Source: Acidobacteriota bacterium (GTDB lineage Bacteria > Acidobacteriota > Vicinamibacteria > Vicinamibacterales > UBA8438). Taken from it: a stretch of 40,769 nt of DNA. The position numbers and the translations under genes are program-made. The stretch is taken from positions 1 through 40,769 of the forward strand of contig WTFV01000263.1 of the NCBI GenBank assembly GCA_011523845.1. Direction: 5' to 3'. Each line of letters opens with the position of its first letter. The first letter of the stretch is position 1. Positions 15,902-23,599 of this stretch are shown piece by piece. A model generated the notes under the pieces. The model saw only the letters and a program-made list of their open reading frames with translations. It ran no database searches and was not told the origin of the DNA.

Positions 15902-16411
15902 ATGCGTCATCGCGTTGCACACCGGAAGCTGGGTCGGGTCACCGAGCATCGTCTTTCCCTGCTTCGCAATCAGGCGCAGGCGCTGCTGCGTCACGAGCGG
16001 ATCAGCACGACGGTCGCCAAGGCGAAGGAGCTGCGGCCGTTCGTGGAGCGCCTCATCACCGTCGCCAAGCGCGGGATTGCCGACGGCGACGACACCATCC
16101 GCGCCGTGAACGCGCGCCGCATGGTGCGCCGCGACCTGGCGGATCGGGCGGTTGCGGCCAAGCTGTTCGATACGATCGCGCCGCGCTTCGCCGGTCGTCC
16201 CGGCGGCTACACGCGCCTGCTGCGGATCGGATTCCGGCGCGGCGACGCGGCCGAGATGGCCCAGGTGGAGCTGATCGGCAGCGAGTACGATCCCGACCTG
16301 GAGAAGCCGAAGGGCGAGCGCAAGCCGGACGAGACGCCGGAACGCCAGCCGGAGGAGCAGAAGGGCAGCCGTCTGCGCCGGATCTTCCGCCGCGGGAAGA
16401 ACCGGCGGTAG
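15902..16411 (+). CDS. rplQ: Large ribosomal subunit protein bL17 with charged tail
   Basis: 169 residues. MRHRVAHRKLGRVTEHRLSL and NQAQALLRHERISTTVAKAKELR are diagnostic; the core ends near residue 120 (GGYTRLLRIGFRRGDAAEMAQVEL). The remaining roughly 45 residues are charged: a Lys/Glu/Pro stretch and then a basic RRIFRRGKNRR end. bL17 sits near the tunnel exit. It closes the ribosomal array. I see no convincing terminator directly downstream. Confidence 0.96.
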   Translation: MRHRVAHRKLGRVTEHRLSLLRNQAQALLRHERISTTVAKAKELRPFVERLITVAKRGIADGDDTIRAVNARRMVRRDLADRAVAAKLFDTIAPRFAGRPGGYTRLLRIGFRRGDAAEMAQVELIGSEYDPDLEKPKGERKPDETPERQPEEQKGSRLRRIFRRGKNRR

Positions 16412-16512
16412 AGGCGGGCGCCGCGCGGGTCACCGGTGCGGGACGCTGCTACCCCGTTTTGGCCGACCGCGAGCGTGCCCGTCCGATCGGGTCCCAGGCA
16501 GTCTCACATGAG

Positions 16513-16788
16513 CTAGTGCGCCTGGGCGCTCTCTCTGCTCGAGCGCTGTTTCCGCTGAGCGTCCCATTCGGCGAGAACGTGCCGGCATCGCTTGCGGAGG
16601 AGCGGTCGGTGGTAATCGATCACCGCGGCGTCCGTGATGTTCACGTTCGCGCCGTCGTCCAGAGCCTTCTTCACGTCGTCTATCTTGTCGTTCAGGACGC
16701 CGAGGAACAGGTTGACGTTCGGATCGTCTTCCTTGACCACGTGGATCTCATCAAGCAGCGTCTTCAACAGGTCCCTATCAGCAGTCAT
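16513..16788 (-). CDS. Small ankyrin-like protein, function unknown
   Basis: 91 residues from the ATG at 16788 (MTADRDLLKTLLDEIHVVKE). The start is supported by GGAG about ten bases upstream. A longer frame to 16908 adds a very basic, shadow-like segment and is not used. The segment NLFLGVLNDKIDDVKKALDDGANVN resembles a single ankyrin repeat. The C-terminal part is charged and hydrophilic. No signal peptide, so probably cytoplasmic. Base composition is clearly less GC-rich than the neighbouring ribosomal genes, which suggests acquisition. I do not recognise a specific family. Confidence 0.6.
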   Translation of the reverse strand: MTADRDLLKTLLDEIHVVKEDDPNVNLFLGVLNDKIDDVKKALDDGANVNITDAAVIDYHRPLLRKRCRHVLAEWDAQRKQRSSRESAQAH

Positions 16789-16932
16789 TGGTACTGGTCT
16801 CCGAATTCCTCTTCTTCTGAAGAGTCTCATGTACCTTGGACGTCTCGGGCGCAAACGCGTCCGCCTCAAACGCCTGCTCCGTTGAACTGGCTTCCCGGTC
16901 TCGTGCATCTGCCTTCGCCCCTAGGACTAACC

Positions 16933-17367
16933 TTATGACAATGGCACGAGAATCCGCTGCCTCGTTTCTTGCTTCTGCTGCTGCGTTCTTCGACACTTCC
17001 TGAACTCGCGGTAACCGAAAAAGCCGAGAGCAGTGAAGACAAGGCTGAGAGCAGTGAAGACAAGAGCAAGAGCAGTGGAGACAAGAGTCAGCAACGCGAT
17101 GACATTATTGTTGGCGCCCATCCACAATCCGATTTGACTTTCGCGGTAGTCGAACTGCTCGCGCTGCTGTTCATCGGTGCGGCGGCTCAACTCGTCGGTG
17201 CGGCGGCTCAACTCGTCGATGCGGCGGCTCAACTCGACTTCATCGTCTCCGGACGTAGTCGCGGTCTCCCCCGGCACTTGCGTCGCTTCCTGCGGAGCCT
17301 CGGAGAGCACTACCGTGCTTGCCGCGGCGTACGCCAGGACAAACGCAATCACCACCAGCAGCACCAT
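16933..17367 (-). CDS. Small membrane protein with heptad repeats, function unknown
   Basis: 144 residues with a clear GGGAGGAG ribosome binding site nine bases before the ATG. An N-terminal hydrophobic segment (about residues 1-21) is a signal or anchor. Residues about 44-66 are ELSRRTD-type seven-residue repeats, probably a coiled coil. A second long hydrophobic stretch (about 86-115) is itself built from LVFTALS repeats, followed by a basic tail. Both repeat blocks are 21-bp triplications in the DNA. It could be an inner-membrane protein with a periplasmic coiled coil. The gene lies 144 bases upstream of the ankyrin-like gene on the same strand. No known family recognised. Confidence 0.65.
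   Translation of the reverse strand: MVLLVVIAFVLAYAAASTVVLSEAPQEATQVPGETATTSGDDEVELSRRIDELSRRTDELSRRTDEQQREQFDYRESQIGLWMGANNNVIALLTLVSTALALVFTALSLVFTALGFFGYREFRKCRRTQQQKQETRQRILVPLS
17023..17085 (-). repeat. Three 21-bp tandem repeats in a transmembrane segment
   Basis: Units at 17023-17043, 17044-17064 and 17065-17085 differ at only a few positions. On the minus strand they encode three hydrophobic heptads, LVSTALA, LVFTALS and LVFTALG. They lie inside the membrane protein gene at 16933-17367. Confidence 0.85.
17175..17237 (-). repeat. Three 21-bp tandem repeats in a coiled-coil segment
   Basis: Units at 17175-17195 and 17196-17216 are identical; the third, 17217-17237, has two differences. 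On the minus strand they encode ELSRR(I/T)D heptads. They are unrelated in sequence to the 21-bp block at 17023-17085 in the same gene. Confidence 0.9.
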
Positions 17368-17376
17368 GGGTACGAA

Positions 17377-17384
17377 CTCCTCCC
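17377..17384 (-). promoter_or_regulatory. Ribosome binding site of the repeat-containing membrane protein
   Basis: The minus strand reads GGGAGGAG, nine bases before the ATG at 17367. It is a strong match to the anti-Shine-Dalgarno sequence and fixes the start of the 144-residue protein. Confidence 0.75.
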
Positions 17385-17394
17385 GCCTGAAGAC

Positions 17395-17457
17395 CTGCTA
17401 CCGACCGGGTCCCGGGTCGGTAGCAGCCGTGGTGCTCACTGAACCACTGTACCACGG
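17395..17457 (-). terminator. Tandem hairpins after the EF-G-like gene
   Basis: CTGCTACCGACC (17395-17406) and GGTCGGTAGCAG (17415-17426) form a perfect 12-bp stem with an 8-base loop. Next to it CCGTGGT (17427-17433) and ACCACGG (17451-17457) form a 7-bp stem. Both lie just beyond the stop of the minus-strand EF-G-like gene and upstream of the small membrane protein gene. No U-run follows, so intrinsic termination is uncertain; an operator or leader structure is the alternative. Confidence 0.5.
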
Positions 17458-17479
17458 AGCAGGACCCAAGGCTGCGCAG

Positions 17480-19573
17480 CTATTCGTCGTCCGCGTCTCC
17501 GTCCTCGGACTTCGAGTCGGCCACGATCTTCGACTGCAGGTGCGCCGGCACCTCCTCGTAGTGGGAGAACTCCATGTGGTAGGAGCCCCGGCCGCCGGTG
17601 GCCGAGGTCAGTTGCTGCTCGTAGGTGAGCATCTCCGCCATGGGCACCTGCGCCTTGATCACCGTCGACGACCCGCGCGGCTCCATGCCGCCGATGCGGC
17701 CGCGCCGGCCGTTCAGATCGCCCATCAGGTCGCCCGCGAAATCGCTCGGGGCGTAGACCTCGACGTCCATGACCGGCTCGAGCAGGGTGGGCCGGGCCCT
17801 TTCCATGGCGTCCCGGAAGGCGAGGCGCCCCGCCATCTTGAACGACATCTCGTTCGAGTCGACCGAGTGGAACTGGCCGTCGTGCAGGGTCACCTTGAAG
17901 TCGACCATCGGATAGCCGGCCAGATAGCCCTTCTGGCGCGCCTCCTGGATGCCCTTCTCGACGGCCGGAATGAACTGGCGCGGGATCGAGCCGCCGAAAA
18001 TCTCGTCCACGAAGGCGAAGTCCTCGCCGCGCGGGAGCGGCTCGACGCGGATCTTGCAGTCGCCGAACTGCCCGTGCCCGCCGGACTGCTTCTTGTGCCG
18101 GCCGTGCGCCTCGGTCGCGGCCATGATGGTCTCGCGGTACGGGATGCGGGGCAGCTTCAGGTTGACCTCGACGCCGAAACGCCGCTTCAGCTTGGCGACG
18201 GTGACCTCGATGTGCAGTTGACCCTGGCCGGAGAGCAGGAGCTGGCGCGTCTGCGGGTCGCGGGTGTACTGGATGGTGGGATCCTCCTCCCGCAGGCGCT
18301 GCAGCGCCCCGCTGATCTTCTCCTCGTCGCCGCGGCTCTTCGGCTCGATGGCATAGGACAGCACGGGGTCGGCGAAGGCGATCGGGGCAAAGCGCACCGG
18401 GCTCCCCTTCTCGCCCAGTGTGTCGCTCGTGTGGGTCTCCTTCAGCTTGGCGACCGCGCCGAGGTCGCCCGCCTTCAACTCCGGCACCGGGTGCTGGGTC
18501 TTGCCCTGCATGACGGCCAGCGCGCCGAGGCGCTCGCCGCCGTCCTGCGTGACGTTGTGCACGGTCGAATCGGCCTTGAGCGTGCCGGCGGCGACCCGGA
18601 ACATCGTGATGCGCCCGGCGAACGGATCGGCGATGGTCTTCCAGACGAACGCCGCCGGCGGGGCCCCCTCTCCCGCGTCGTAGGTCTGCGGCTCGCCGCT
18701 CTCCGGATCCGTGGCCGGAAGCGGATGGTCCGCCGCGGGCGGGAGATAGGCCAGGATCGCGTCCAGCAGCGGTCCGATGCCCATGTTCGCCTGGGCCGAG
18801 GTGCAGACGAGGGGAAACACCTGCCGGTTCCGGGTTGCGGCGCGCAGTCCGCCCTCCATCTCTTCCTGGCTGAGCGTGCCCTCCTCGAAGTAGCGCTCCA
18901 TGAGCGCCTCGTCGGCCTCCGCCACCATTTCGATCAGCGCCTCGCGCGCGGTATCGGCCTGGCCGGACAGCGGGCCGGGAACGTCGCCGGTGGCGGCGGC
19001 GCCGCTACCGTCGTTCGGGAAGGTCACGCCCTGCATGCCGACCAGGTCCACGAAGCCCCGGAAGTCCCGTTCCGCCCCGATCGGGAACTGGATCGGCACG
19101 ACCTCGCGGCCCAGCGCGCCGTGTGCGGATTCGATGGCGCGGTCGAAGCTCGCGCGCTCGCGATCGAGCAGGTTGAGCACCACCAGGCAGGGCAGCCCGA
19201 GCTCCTTCGCGATGCTCCACACCTTCTCGGTCTGGACCTCGACACCGGCCACCGCATCGACGACGACGAGGGCCGCGTCGGCCACCTGCAGGGCCGCTCG
19301 CGTGTCGCTCAGGAAGTTGCTCATGCCGGGGGTGTCGATCAGGTTGATCTTCGTCGAGCGCCACTCCGCGAACGCGACGCTGGCCGACAGCGTGTGCTTG
19401 CGCGCAATCTCTTCCTCGTCGAAGTCGGTGACCGTCGTGCCTTCGTCGACCTTCCCCAGGCGGTTGACCATCTTCGCGCCGAACAGCATCGCCGACACGA
19501 GCTGGGTCTTGCCGGAACCGCTGTGTCCGACGACCGCGACGTTGCGGATGTTCGACGCGTCATAGACCTTCAT
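17480..19573 (-). CDS. Elongation factor G-like GTPase (EF-G2 type)
   Basis: 697 residues with the full EF-G layout: GTPase domain (about 1-270), beta-barrel domain, then domains III-V. P-loop GHSGSGKT is at residues 16-23, unlike the GH(V/I)D(A/H)GKT of true EF-G, and DTPG is at 80-83. The G4 motif, NKxD in nearly all translational GTPases, reads NLLD at 134-137. The divergence suggests the EF-G-like paralog group rather than the housekeeping fusA, which is expected upstream of tuf. Role is unproven: translocation variant, recycling or stress factor. Start is fixed by AAGGAGG at 19583-19589. Confidence 0.9.
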   Translation of the reverse strand: MKVYDASNIRNVAVVGHSGSGKTQLVSAMLFGAKMVNRLGKVDEGTTVTDFDEEEIARKHTLSASVAFAEWRSTKINLIDTPGMSNFLSDTRAALQVADAALVVVDAVAGVEVQTEKVWSIAKELGLPCLVVLNLLDRERASFDRAIESAHGALGREVVPIQFPIGAERDFRGFVDLVGMQGVTFPNDGSGAAATGDVPGPLSGQADTAREALIEMVAEADEALMERYFEEGTLSQEEMEGGLRAATRNRQVFPLVCTSAQANMGIGPLLDAILAYLPPAADHPLPATDPESGEPQTYDAGEGAPPAAFVWKTIADPFAGRITMFRVAAGTLKADSTVHNVTQDGGERLGALAVMQGKTQHPVPELKAGDLGAVAKLKETHTSDTLGEKGSPVRFAPIAFADPVLSYAIEPKSRGDEEKISGALQRLREEDPTIQYTRDPQTRQLLLSGQGQLHIEVTVAKLKRRFGVEVNLKLPRIPYRETIMAATEAHGRHKKQSGGHGQFGDCKIRVEPLPRGEDFAFVDEIFGGSIPRQFIPAVEKGIQEARQKGYLAGYPMVDFKVTLHDGQFHSVDSNEMSFKMAGRLAFRDAMERARPTLLEPVMDVEVYAPSDFAGDLMGDLNGRRGRIGGMEPRGSSTVIKAQVPMAEMLTYEQQLTSATGGRGSYHMEFSHYEEVPAHLQSKIVADSKSEDGDADDE

Positions 19574-19762
19574 CGACAGTAGCCTCCTTCGAAGACGCCC
19601 CGGAAGGGCAGCGGGTCTCGCGGTCGTGCGTTCAGTGCTGTAACGGGAACGCGATGAGAGTCGAGCGCCGGGCGCTGCCCCGGATCAAACCAGTAATCGT
19701 ACCGTGACTGGCCGGCGGGCTCAAGTGCCGGGAAGTGCCCGGGCGTGCCCGGGCACCGGGCT
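19574..19762. other. 189-base intergenic region before the EF-G-like gene
   Basis: It lies between the stop of the permease operon and the start of the EF-G-like gene, both on the minus strand. CCTCCTT at 19583-19589 is the Shine-Dalgarno (AAGGAGG on the minus strand). A GTGCCCGGGC repeat near 19735-19758, including a 12-bp palindrome, could act as a terminator for the permease operon. No clear promoter was identified. Confidence 0.45.
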
Positions 19763-21049
19763 CTACTCGTAGCGCAACGCCTCGATCGGATCGAGTCCGG
19801 AGGCGCGGACGGCCGGCACGATGCCGAACACGATGCCGACCGTGGCCGAGAAGCCGATGCCGATGGCGAACGACCACCAGGGCAGCGACACGGGGAACTC
19901 GGTGGCGTAGTGCACGCCCATCCCGATCCCGCTGCCGAAGAGGATGCCGAGGACGCCGCCGATGGCGGTCAGGAACACCGCCTCGAGGAGGAACTGCCAG
20001 AGGATCTCCCGCCGCCGCGCGCCGATGGCCTTGCGGGTGCCGATCTCGCGCGTCCGTTCCTTGACGGAGATGGTCATGATCGCCATCACCCCGATGCCGC
20101 CGACCATTAGCGCGATGGACGAGATGGCGACCAGGGCGAGGAACGTCGCGCTGCTGACCTGGTCCCACAGCCGGAGCGCCGCATCCTGCGTGATGAGATC
20201 GAAGTCGTTCGCCTCGTCCAGGCGCAGTCCGTGACGGATGCGCATCACCTCGGTCACGTCGCGTATCGCGTCCTCGCGCGCGACCCCTTCGTGCGGCACC
20301 GCGGCGATCATGAGGAACTGCAACTGCCCGCGGCGCGATCGCGTGACGCGCGTGCCGAACTGCTTCGAATGGGCGCTGTACGGGATCAGCGCGATGTCGT
20401 CCTGGCCGGCGTCGAGCGACCCGATGCCCGGCCGCGGACCGATAACGCCGATTACCGTGTAGGGCTGGTTGCCGATGCGCACCGTCTTGCCGAGCGGGTC
20501 GACGTTGGGGAACAGGGCCTGGTAGGGCGTCTGTCCGAGCACCACGACCCGGCGCCGGTGACTCACTTCACCCTCGGTGAAGAATCGTCCCTGCTCGAGG
20601 GTGACGTGGAATACGTCCGGGTAGTCGTGGGTCGTGCCGGTGATCGAGATGAGCTTGGTTCGTTCTCCCCGATGGAAGAGCCGGCTGCGCGTCGAGCCCG
20701 GCCCCCCGCCCTCGCCGATCGTGATGTTGACCCGTGCGATCGAGTCGGCCTGCCGTTCGATGGCGCGCGCATCGGCCGGTGTCAGGGTGGGCCGCTTGAG
20801 GAGCTCGTTGAAGTCGGCTCCCGACATCAGGCTCATGCCCGAGAACTGCGCCACGAAGATCGTGTCGGGGCCGATCTCGCGGATGGTGTCGCGCAACGAC
20901 TCGTCGAAGCCGCGGATGAGCGACGTCATTCCGACGATGGCGGTGATGCCTATCACGATGCCGAGGATGGTCAGTCCGGACCGCATCTTCTGCGTCCGGA
21001 TGGTCGTGACCGCCATCACCACGATCTCCTGCAGGAGCGATCCGCGCAT
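19763..21049 (-). CDS. MacB/FtsX-type ABC transporter permease
   Basis: 428 residues. An N-terminal membrane helix (MRSGLTILGIVIGITAIVGM, about residues 22-41) is followed by a periplasmic MacB-type domain (about 45-285). Three C-terminal helices follow in an FtsX fold with the family motif VKERTREIGTRKAIGARRREILWQFLLEAVFLTAIGG. No ATPase domain is fused, unlike MacB itself. The ATG overlaps the stop of the preceding permease by one base. Probably works in tripartite export or mechanotransmission with the adaptor at 22259-23596. Substrate unknown. Confidence 0.9.
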   Translation of the reverse strand: MRGSLLQEIVVMAVTTIRTQKMRSGLTILGIVIGITAIVGMTSLIRGFDESLRDTIREIGPDTIFVAQFSGMSLMSGADFNELLKRPTLTPADARAIERQADSIARVNITIGEGGGPGSTRSRLFHRGERTKLISITGTTHDYPDVFHVTLEQGRFFTEGEVSHRRRVVVLGQTPYQALFPNVDPLGKTVRIGNQPYTVIGVIGPRPGIGSLDAGQDDIALIPYSAHSKQFGTRVTRSRRGQLQFLMIAAVPHEGVAREDAIRDVTEVMRIRHGLRLDEANDFDLITQDAALRLWDQVSSATFLALVAISSIALMVGGIGVMAIMTISVKERTREIGTRKAIGARRREILWQFLLEAVFLTAIGGVLGILFGSGIGMGVHYATEFPVSLPWWSFAIGIGFSATVGIVFGIVPAVRASGLDPIEALRYE

Positions 21050-22281
21050 CAGTCGGCCCTCCCCAGCGCGTCGATGGGGTCCAGCGCCGCCGCCCGCGCC
21101 GCGGGGTAGAGCCCGAAGAACAGCCCGACCGCGGCGGTCATCGTGATCGCCAGGATCACCGACCAGGGGTGCACGACGGCGGGCACCGGGGCGAAGCGAT
21201 CGAGCGCCAGCGCGGCCACGGCGCCGAGCGCCGTGCCCGCCGCGCCGCCGAGCACGGACAGCGCCACCGACTCGGACAGCATCTGCCAGAGGATGTCCTG
21301 CCGGCGGGCGCCGAGCGCCTTGCGCAGGCCGATCTCCTTCGTCCGTTCCGATACCGCCATCAGCATGATGTTCATGATCACGATGCCGGCGACCACCAGC
21401 GCGAGACCCACGACGCCGACCAGCACCGCGAAGATGCCGGTGGTGGCCTGGTTGAAGATGCGCAGCGCGGTCTCGGAGGTGAAGATGCCGAAGTTGTCGT
21501 CCTCGGTCGCCTTCAGGCGCCGCTCGATCCGCAGGGCCACGGTCGCCTCGCCGATTGCCTTGTCTATCTCGCCCGGGTCGGCCGGCTGCACGCGCAGCCC
21601 GAGCGAGGTGCGGCTGCCGAAGAGCCGCTGGAACGCGCCGAGCGGAACGACCGCGAACTCGTCCTGCGACTGGCCGAACGACGAGCCCTGGGGCCGGCTG
21701 ACACCGATCACGCGAAACGGCACGCCGCGGATCTTCACCTGTCTGCCGATCGGATCGAGCGCGCCGAACAGCCGGTCGGCGGTGTCCCAGCCGAGCACCG
21801 CGACGTTGCGCTTGCGGCGGACCTCGGTGGGAGTCATCAGCCGTCCGATCTCGGCGTTGAACGTGGAGAACCGGATGAAATCCTCGGTCACGCCCTGGAT
21901 CTGGACCGACTCGAGCACGTGCTGGCGATAGCGGACCTCGCCGCTGCGGCGTCCTTCCGCCATGACCGCGGTGACGTCGGAGGCGAACCGCCGGATGGCC
22001 TCGGCGTCGTCGAGCGTGATCCGCGGGTTGTTCCGGGTCCGCTCCATGTCCTCCTCGCTCATGATGATCCCGCGGCGGTCGACCAGGAACGCGTCGGCGC
22101 CCACCTCCGACAGGATCACGTCCTCGACCTCCTCGGTGATCCCCTGGATCAGCGAGACGAGGGTGATGATCGAGGTGACGGCGACGACGTTCCCGAGGAT
22201 CGTCAGGAAGGAACGGAGCTTGTTGGCCCAGATCGCGCTCAGCGCGACCCGGACCATCTCATGAATCAGAATCAGCTTCAT
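21049..22281 (-). CDS. MacB/FtsX-type ABC transporter permease
   Basis: 410 residues with the same architecture as its downstream neighbour: a first helix (LRSFLTILGNVVAVTSIITLVSL), a periplasmic core, then three helices with SERTKEIGLRKALGARRQDILWQMLSESVALSVLGG. It starts inside the last 23 bases of the adaptor gene, so the two are coupled. The two permeases are similar enough to form a heterodimer, which is an inference. No ATP-binding gene is present in the cluster. Confidence 0.9.
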   Translation of the reverse strand: MKLILIHEMVRVALSAIWANKLRSFLTILGNVVAVTSIITLVSLIQGITEEVEDVILSEVGADAFLVDRRGIIMSEEDMERTRNNPRITLDDAEAIRRFASDVTAVMAEGRRSGEVRYRQHVLESVQIQGVTEDFIRFSTFNAEIGRLMTPTEVRRKRNVAVLGWDTADRLFGALDPIGRQVKIRGVPFRVIGVSRPQGSSFGQSQDEFAVVPLGAFQRLFGSRTSLGLRVQPADPGEIDKAIGEATVALRIERRLKATEDDNFGIFTSETALRIFNQATTGIFAVLVGVVGLALVVAGIVIMNIMLMAVSERTKEIGLRKALGARRQDILWQMLSESVALSVLGGAAGTALGAVAALALDRFAPVPAVVHPWSVILAITMTAAVGLFFGLYPAARAAALDPIDALGRAD

Positions 22282-23596
22282 TGGGATCCACCGGGTCGCC
22301 GTCGTCGAGGTTGCGGACCACCTCGAACGGACCGGTGATCACGAGGTCCCCCTCCTCGAGGCCGCTCAGCGCCTCGAAGTAGCGCTCGCCGGCGATGCCG
22401 GTGGCCACCGGCACGAAGACCGCCCGTCCCTGCCGGACCACGAACACCCCTTCCCGTTCCTCGCTGGTGGTCTCGCCGTCCGTGGCCGGCGCGGAGGAGG
22501 CGGACGCCGGGCGCGAGATGACACCGGACCCGGCCTCGTCCGTGCGCCGTACGATCTCCCCGGCGGCGTCGAGCTCCACCTCGCGCACGGTGGTCGCCTG
22601 AATGGGAACGGCCAGCGATGCCGTGCGCGTCGCCGTGGTGATCTCCGCGGTGCACGTGAAGCCCGGCCGCACGCCGGGTATGTCGCCGTCGATGACGACC
22701 ACGACCAGGAAGTTGGTTGCCTCCTGCGTGGCGCCGGCGGCCGCGTTCTGCTGGATCGGGCTGTTGCCGATCTCGGTGACGCGACCGGTGTAGGTACGGC
22801 CCGGCAGCGCGTCTATCTCGATTTCGACCGGCTGGCCGAGGCGGACCGCCGGAATGTCCGTCTCGTCCACCTCGATCTCCGCCTCGAGTACCGAGAAGTC
22901 GGCGATGGTCAGCAGCACCGTTCCCGGGTTGTTCATCGTGCCGATGACGACCGTCTCTCCCTCTTCGATGTTGCGCCGGGTCACGATCCCGTCGATGGGC
23001 GAGGTGATGGTCACCTGGGTCAGGTCGTAGCGGGCGCTGTCGAGCGTCGCCCGCTCCTGGAGGATCCGCTGCGCGGCTCCCTCGACGTCCACCTCGCGGG
23101 CCCTGAGCTCGGTTTCGCGCAGCTCGACGTCGGCGACCGCCTGCTCGTAGATCTCGCGCGAGACGAGGCGCAGCGACCAGAGGTGGGCCTGCCGCTCCAG
23201 GTTCTCGCGGGCGACGTCGAGACTGACCCGGGCCGTCTCGACCGCCACCCGCGCCTGCGCGTGACCGGATACGGCCGCCTCGAGGGACGCTTCGCCCCGA
23301 CTCACGAGCGCCCGGAGGTTCTCCGGATCGATCTGCAGAAGGAACTGCCCGGCCGTCACCCGTTCGCCTTCGTCGACCGCGAGGCGGGTGACCCGACCCA
23401 TCGTGCTCGCGCTCATGTCGACCGAAAGTTGCGGCTGGATGGTGCCCGGCGCCGAGACGATGGCCTCGAGATCCCGGCGCTGGATTGCCTCGACGTCGAC
23501 TTCCGCCGCATCGGAACGGTCGAACAGCAGGTTGACGGTGACGAGCGCGGCGCCGGTCAGGACGATGAGGCCGCCGACGAGGATCTTTCTCGACAT
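22259..23596 (-). CDS. MacA/HlyD-type periplasmic adaptor protein
   Basis: 445 residues. A single N-terminal helix (about residues 5-24) anchors it. A first lipoyl/barrel half (APGTIQPQLSVDMSASTMGRVTRLAVDEGERVTAGQ) is followed by a long coiled-coil hairpin (about 100-190), then the second lipoyl half (ITSPIDGIVTRRNIEEGETVVIG) and beta-barrel (VDETDIPAVRLGQPVEIEIDALPG). A low-complexity Ser/Ala/Glu insert lies near 355-375. Such adaptors bridge MacB-type permeases to an outer membrane channel. It lies three bases after the Yip1-type gene and overlaps the permease. Confidence 0.92.
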   Translation of the reverse strand: MSRKILVGGLIVLTGAALVTVNLLFDRSDAAEVDVEAIQRRDLEAIVSAPGTIQPQLSVDMSASTMGRVTRLAVDEGERVTAGQFLLQIDPENLRALVSRGEASLEAAVSGHAQARVAVETARVSLDVARENLERQAHLWSLRLVSREIYEQAVADVELRETELRAREVDVEGAAQRILQERATLDSARYDLTQVTITSPIDGIVTRRNIEEGETVVIGTMNNPGTVLLTIADFSVLEAEIEVDETDIPAVRLGQPVEIEIDALPGRTYTGRVTEIGNSPIQQNAAAGATQEATNFLVVVVIDGDIPGVRPGFTCTAEITTATRTASLAVPIQATTVREVELDAAGEIVRRTDEAGSGVISRPASASSAPATDGETTSEEREGVFVVRQGRAVFVPVATGIAGERYFEALSGLEEGDLVITGPFEVVRNLDDGDPVDPNEADSDS

Positions 23597-23599
23597 GGT

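Noticed and set aside
17023..17237. CRISPR-like appearance of two repeat blocks
   Set aside because: The repeats are contiguous 21-bp units without spacers and encode in-frame heptads.
16459..17442. Plus-strand open frames across the two small minus-strand genes
   Set aside because: They have no good ribosome binding sites, while the minus-strand genes have them along with sensible protein features.
17177..19582. An 801-codon open frame on the + strand opposite the EF-G-like gene
   Set aside because: Antisense shadow of a full-length EF-G-like protein; composition is that of a shadow frame and no motif is visible.
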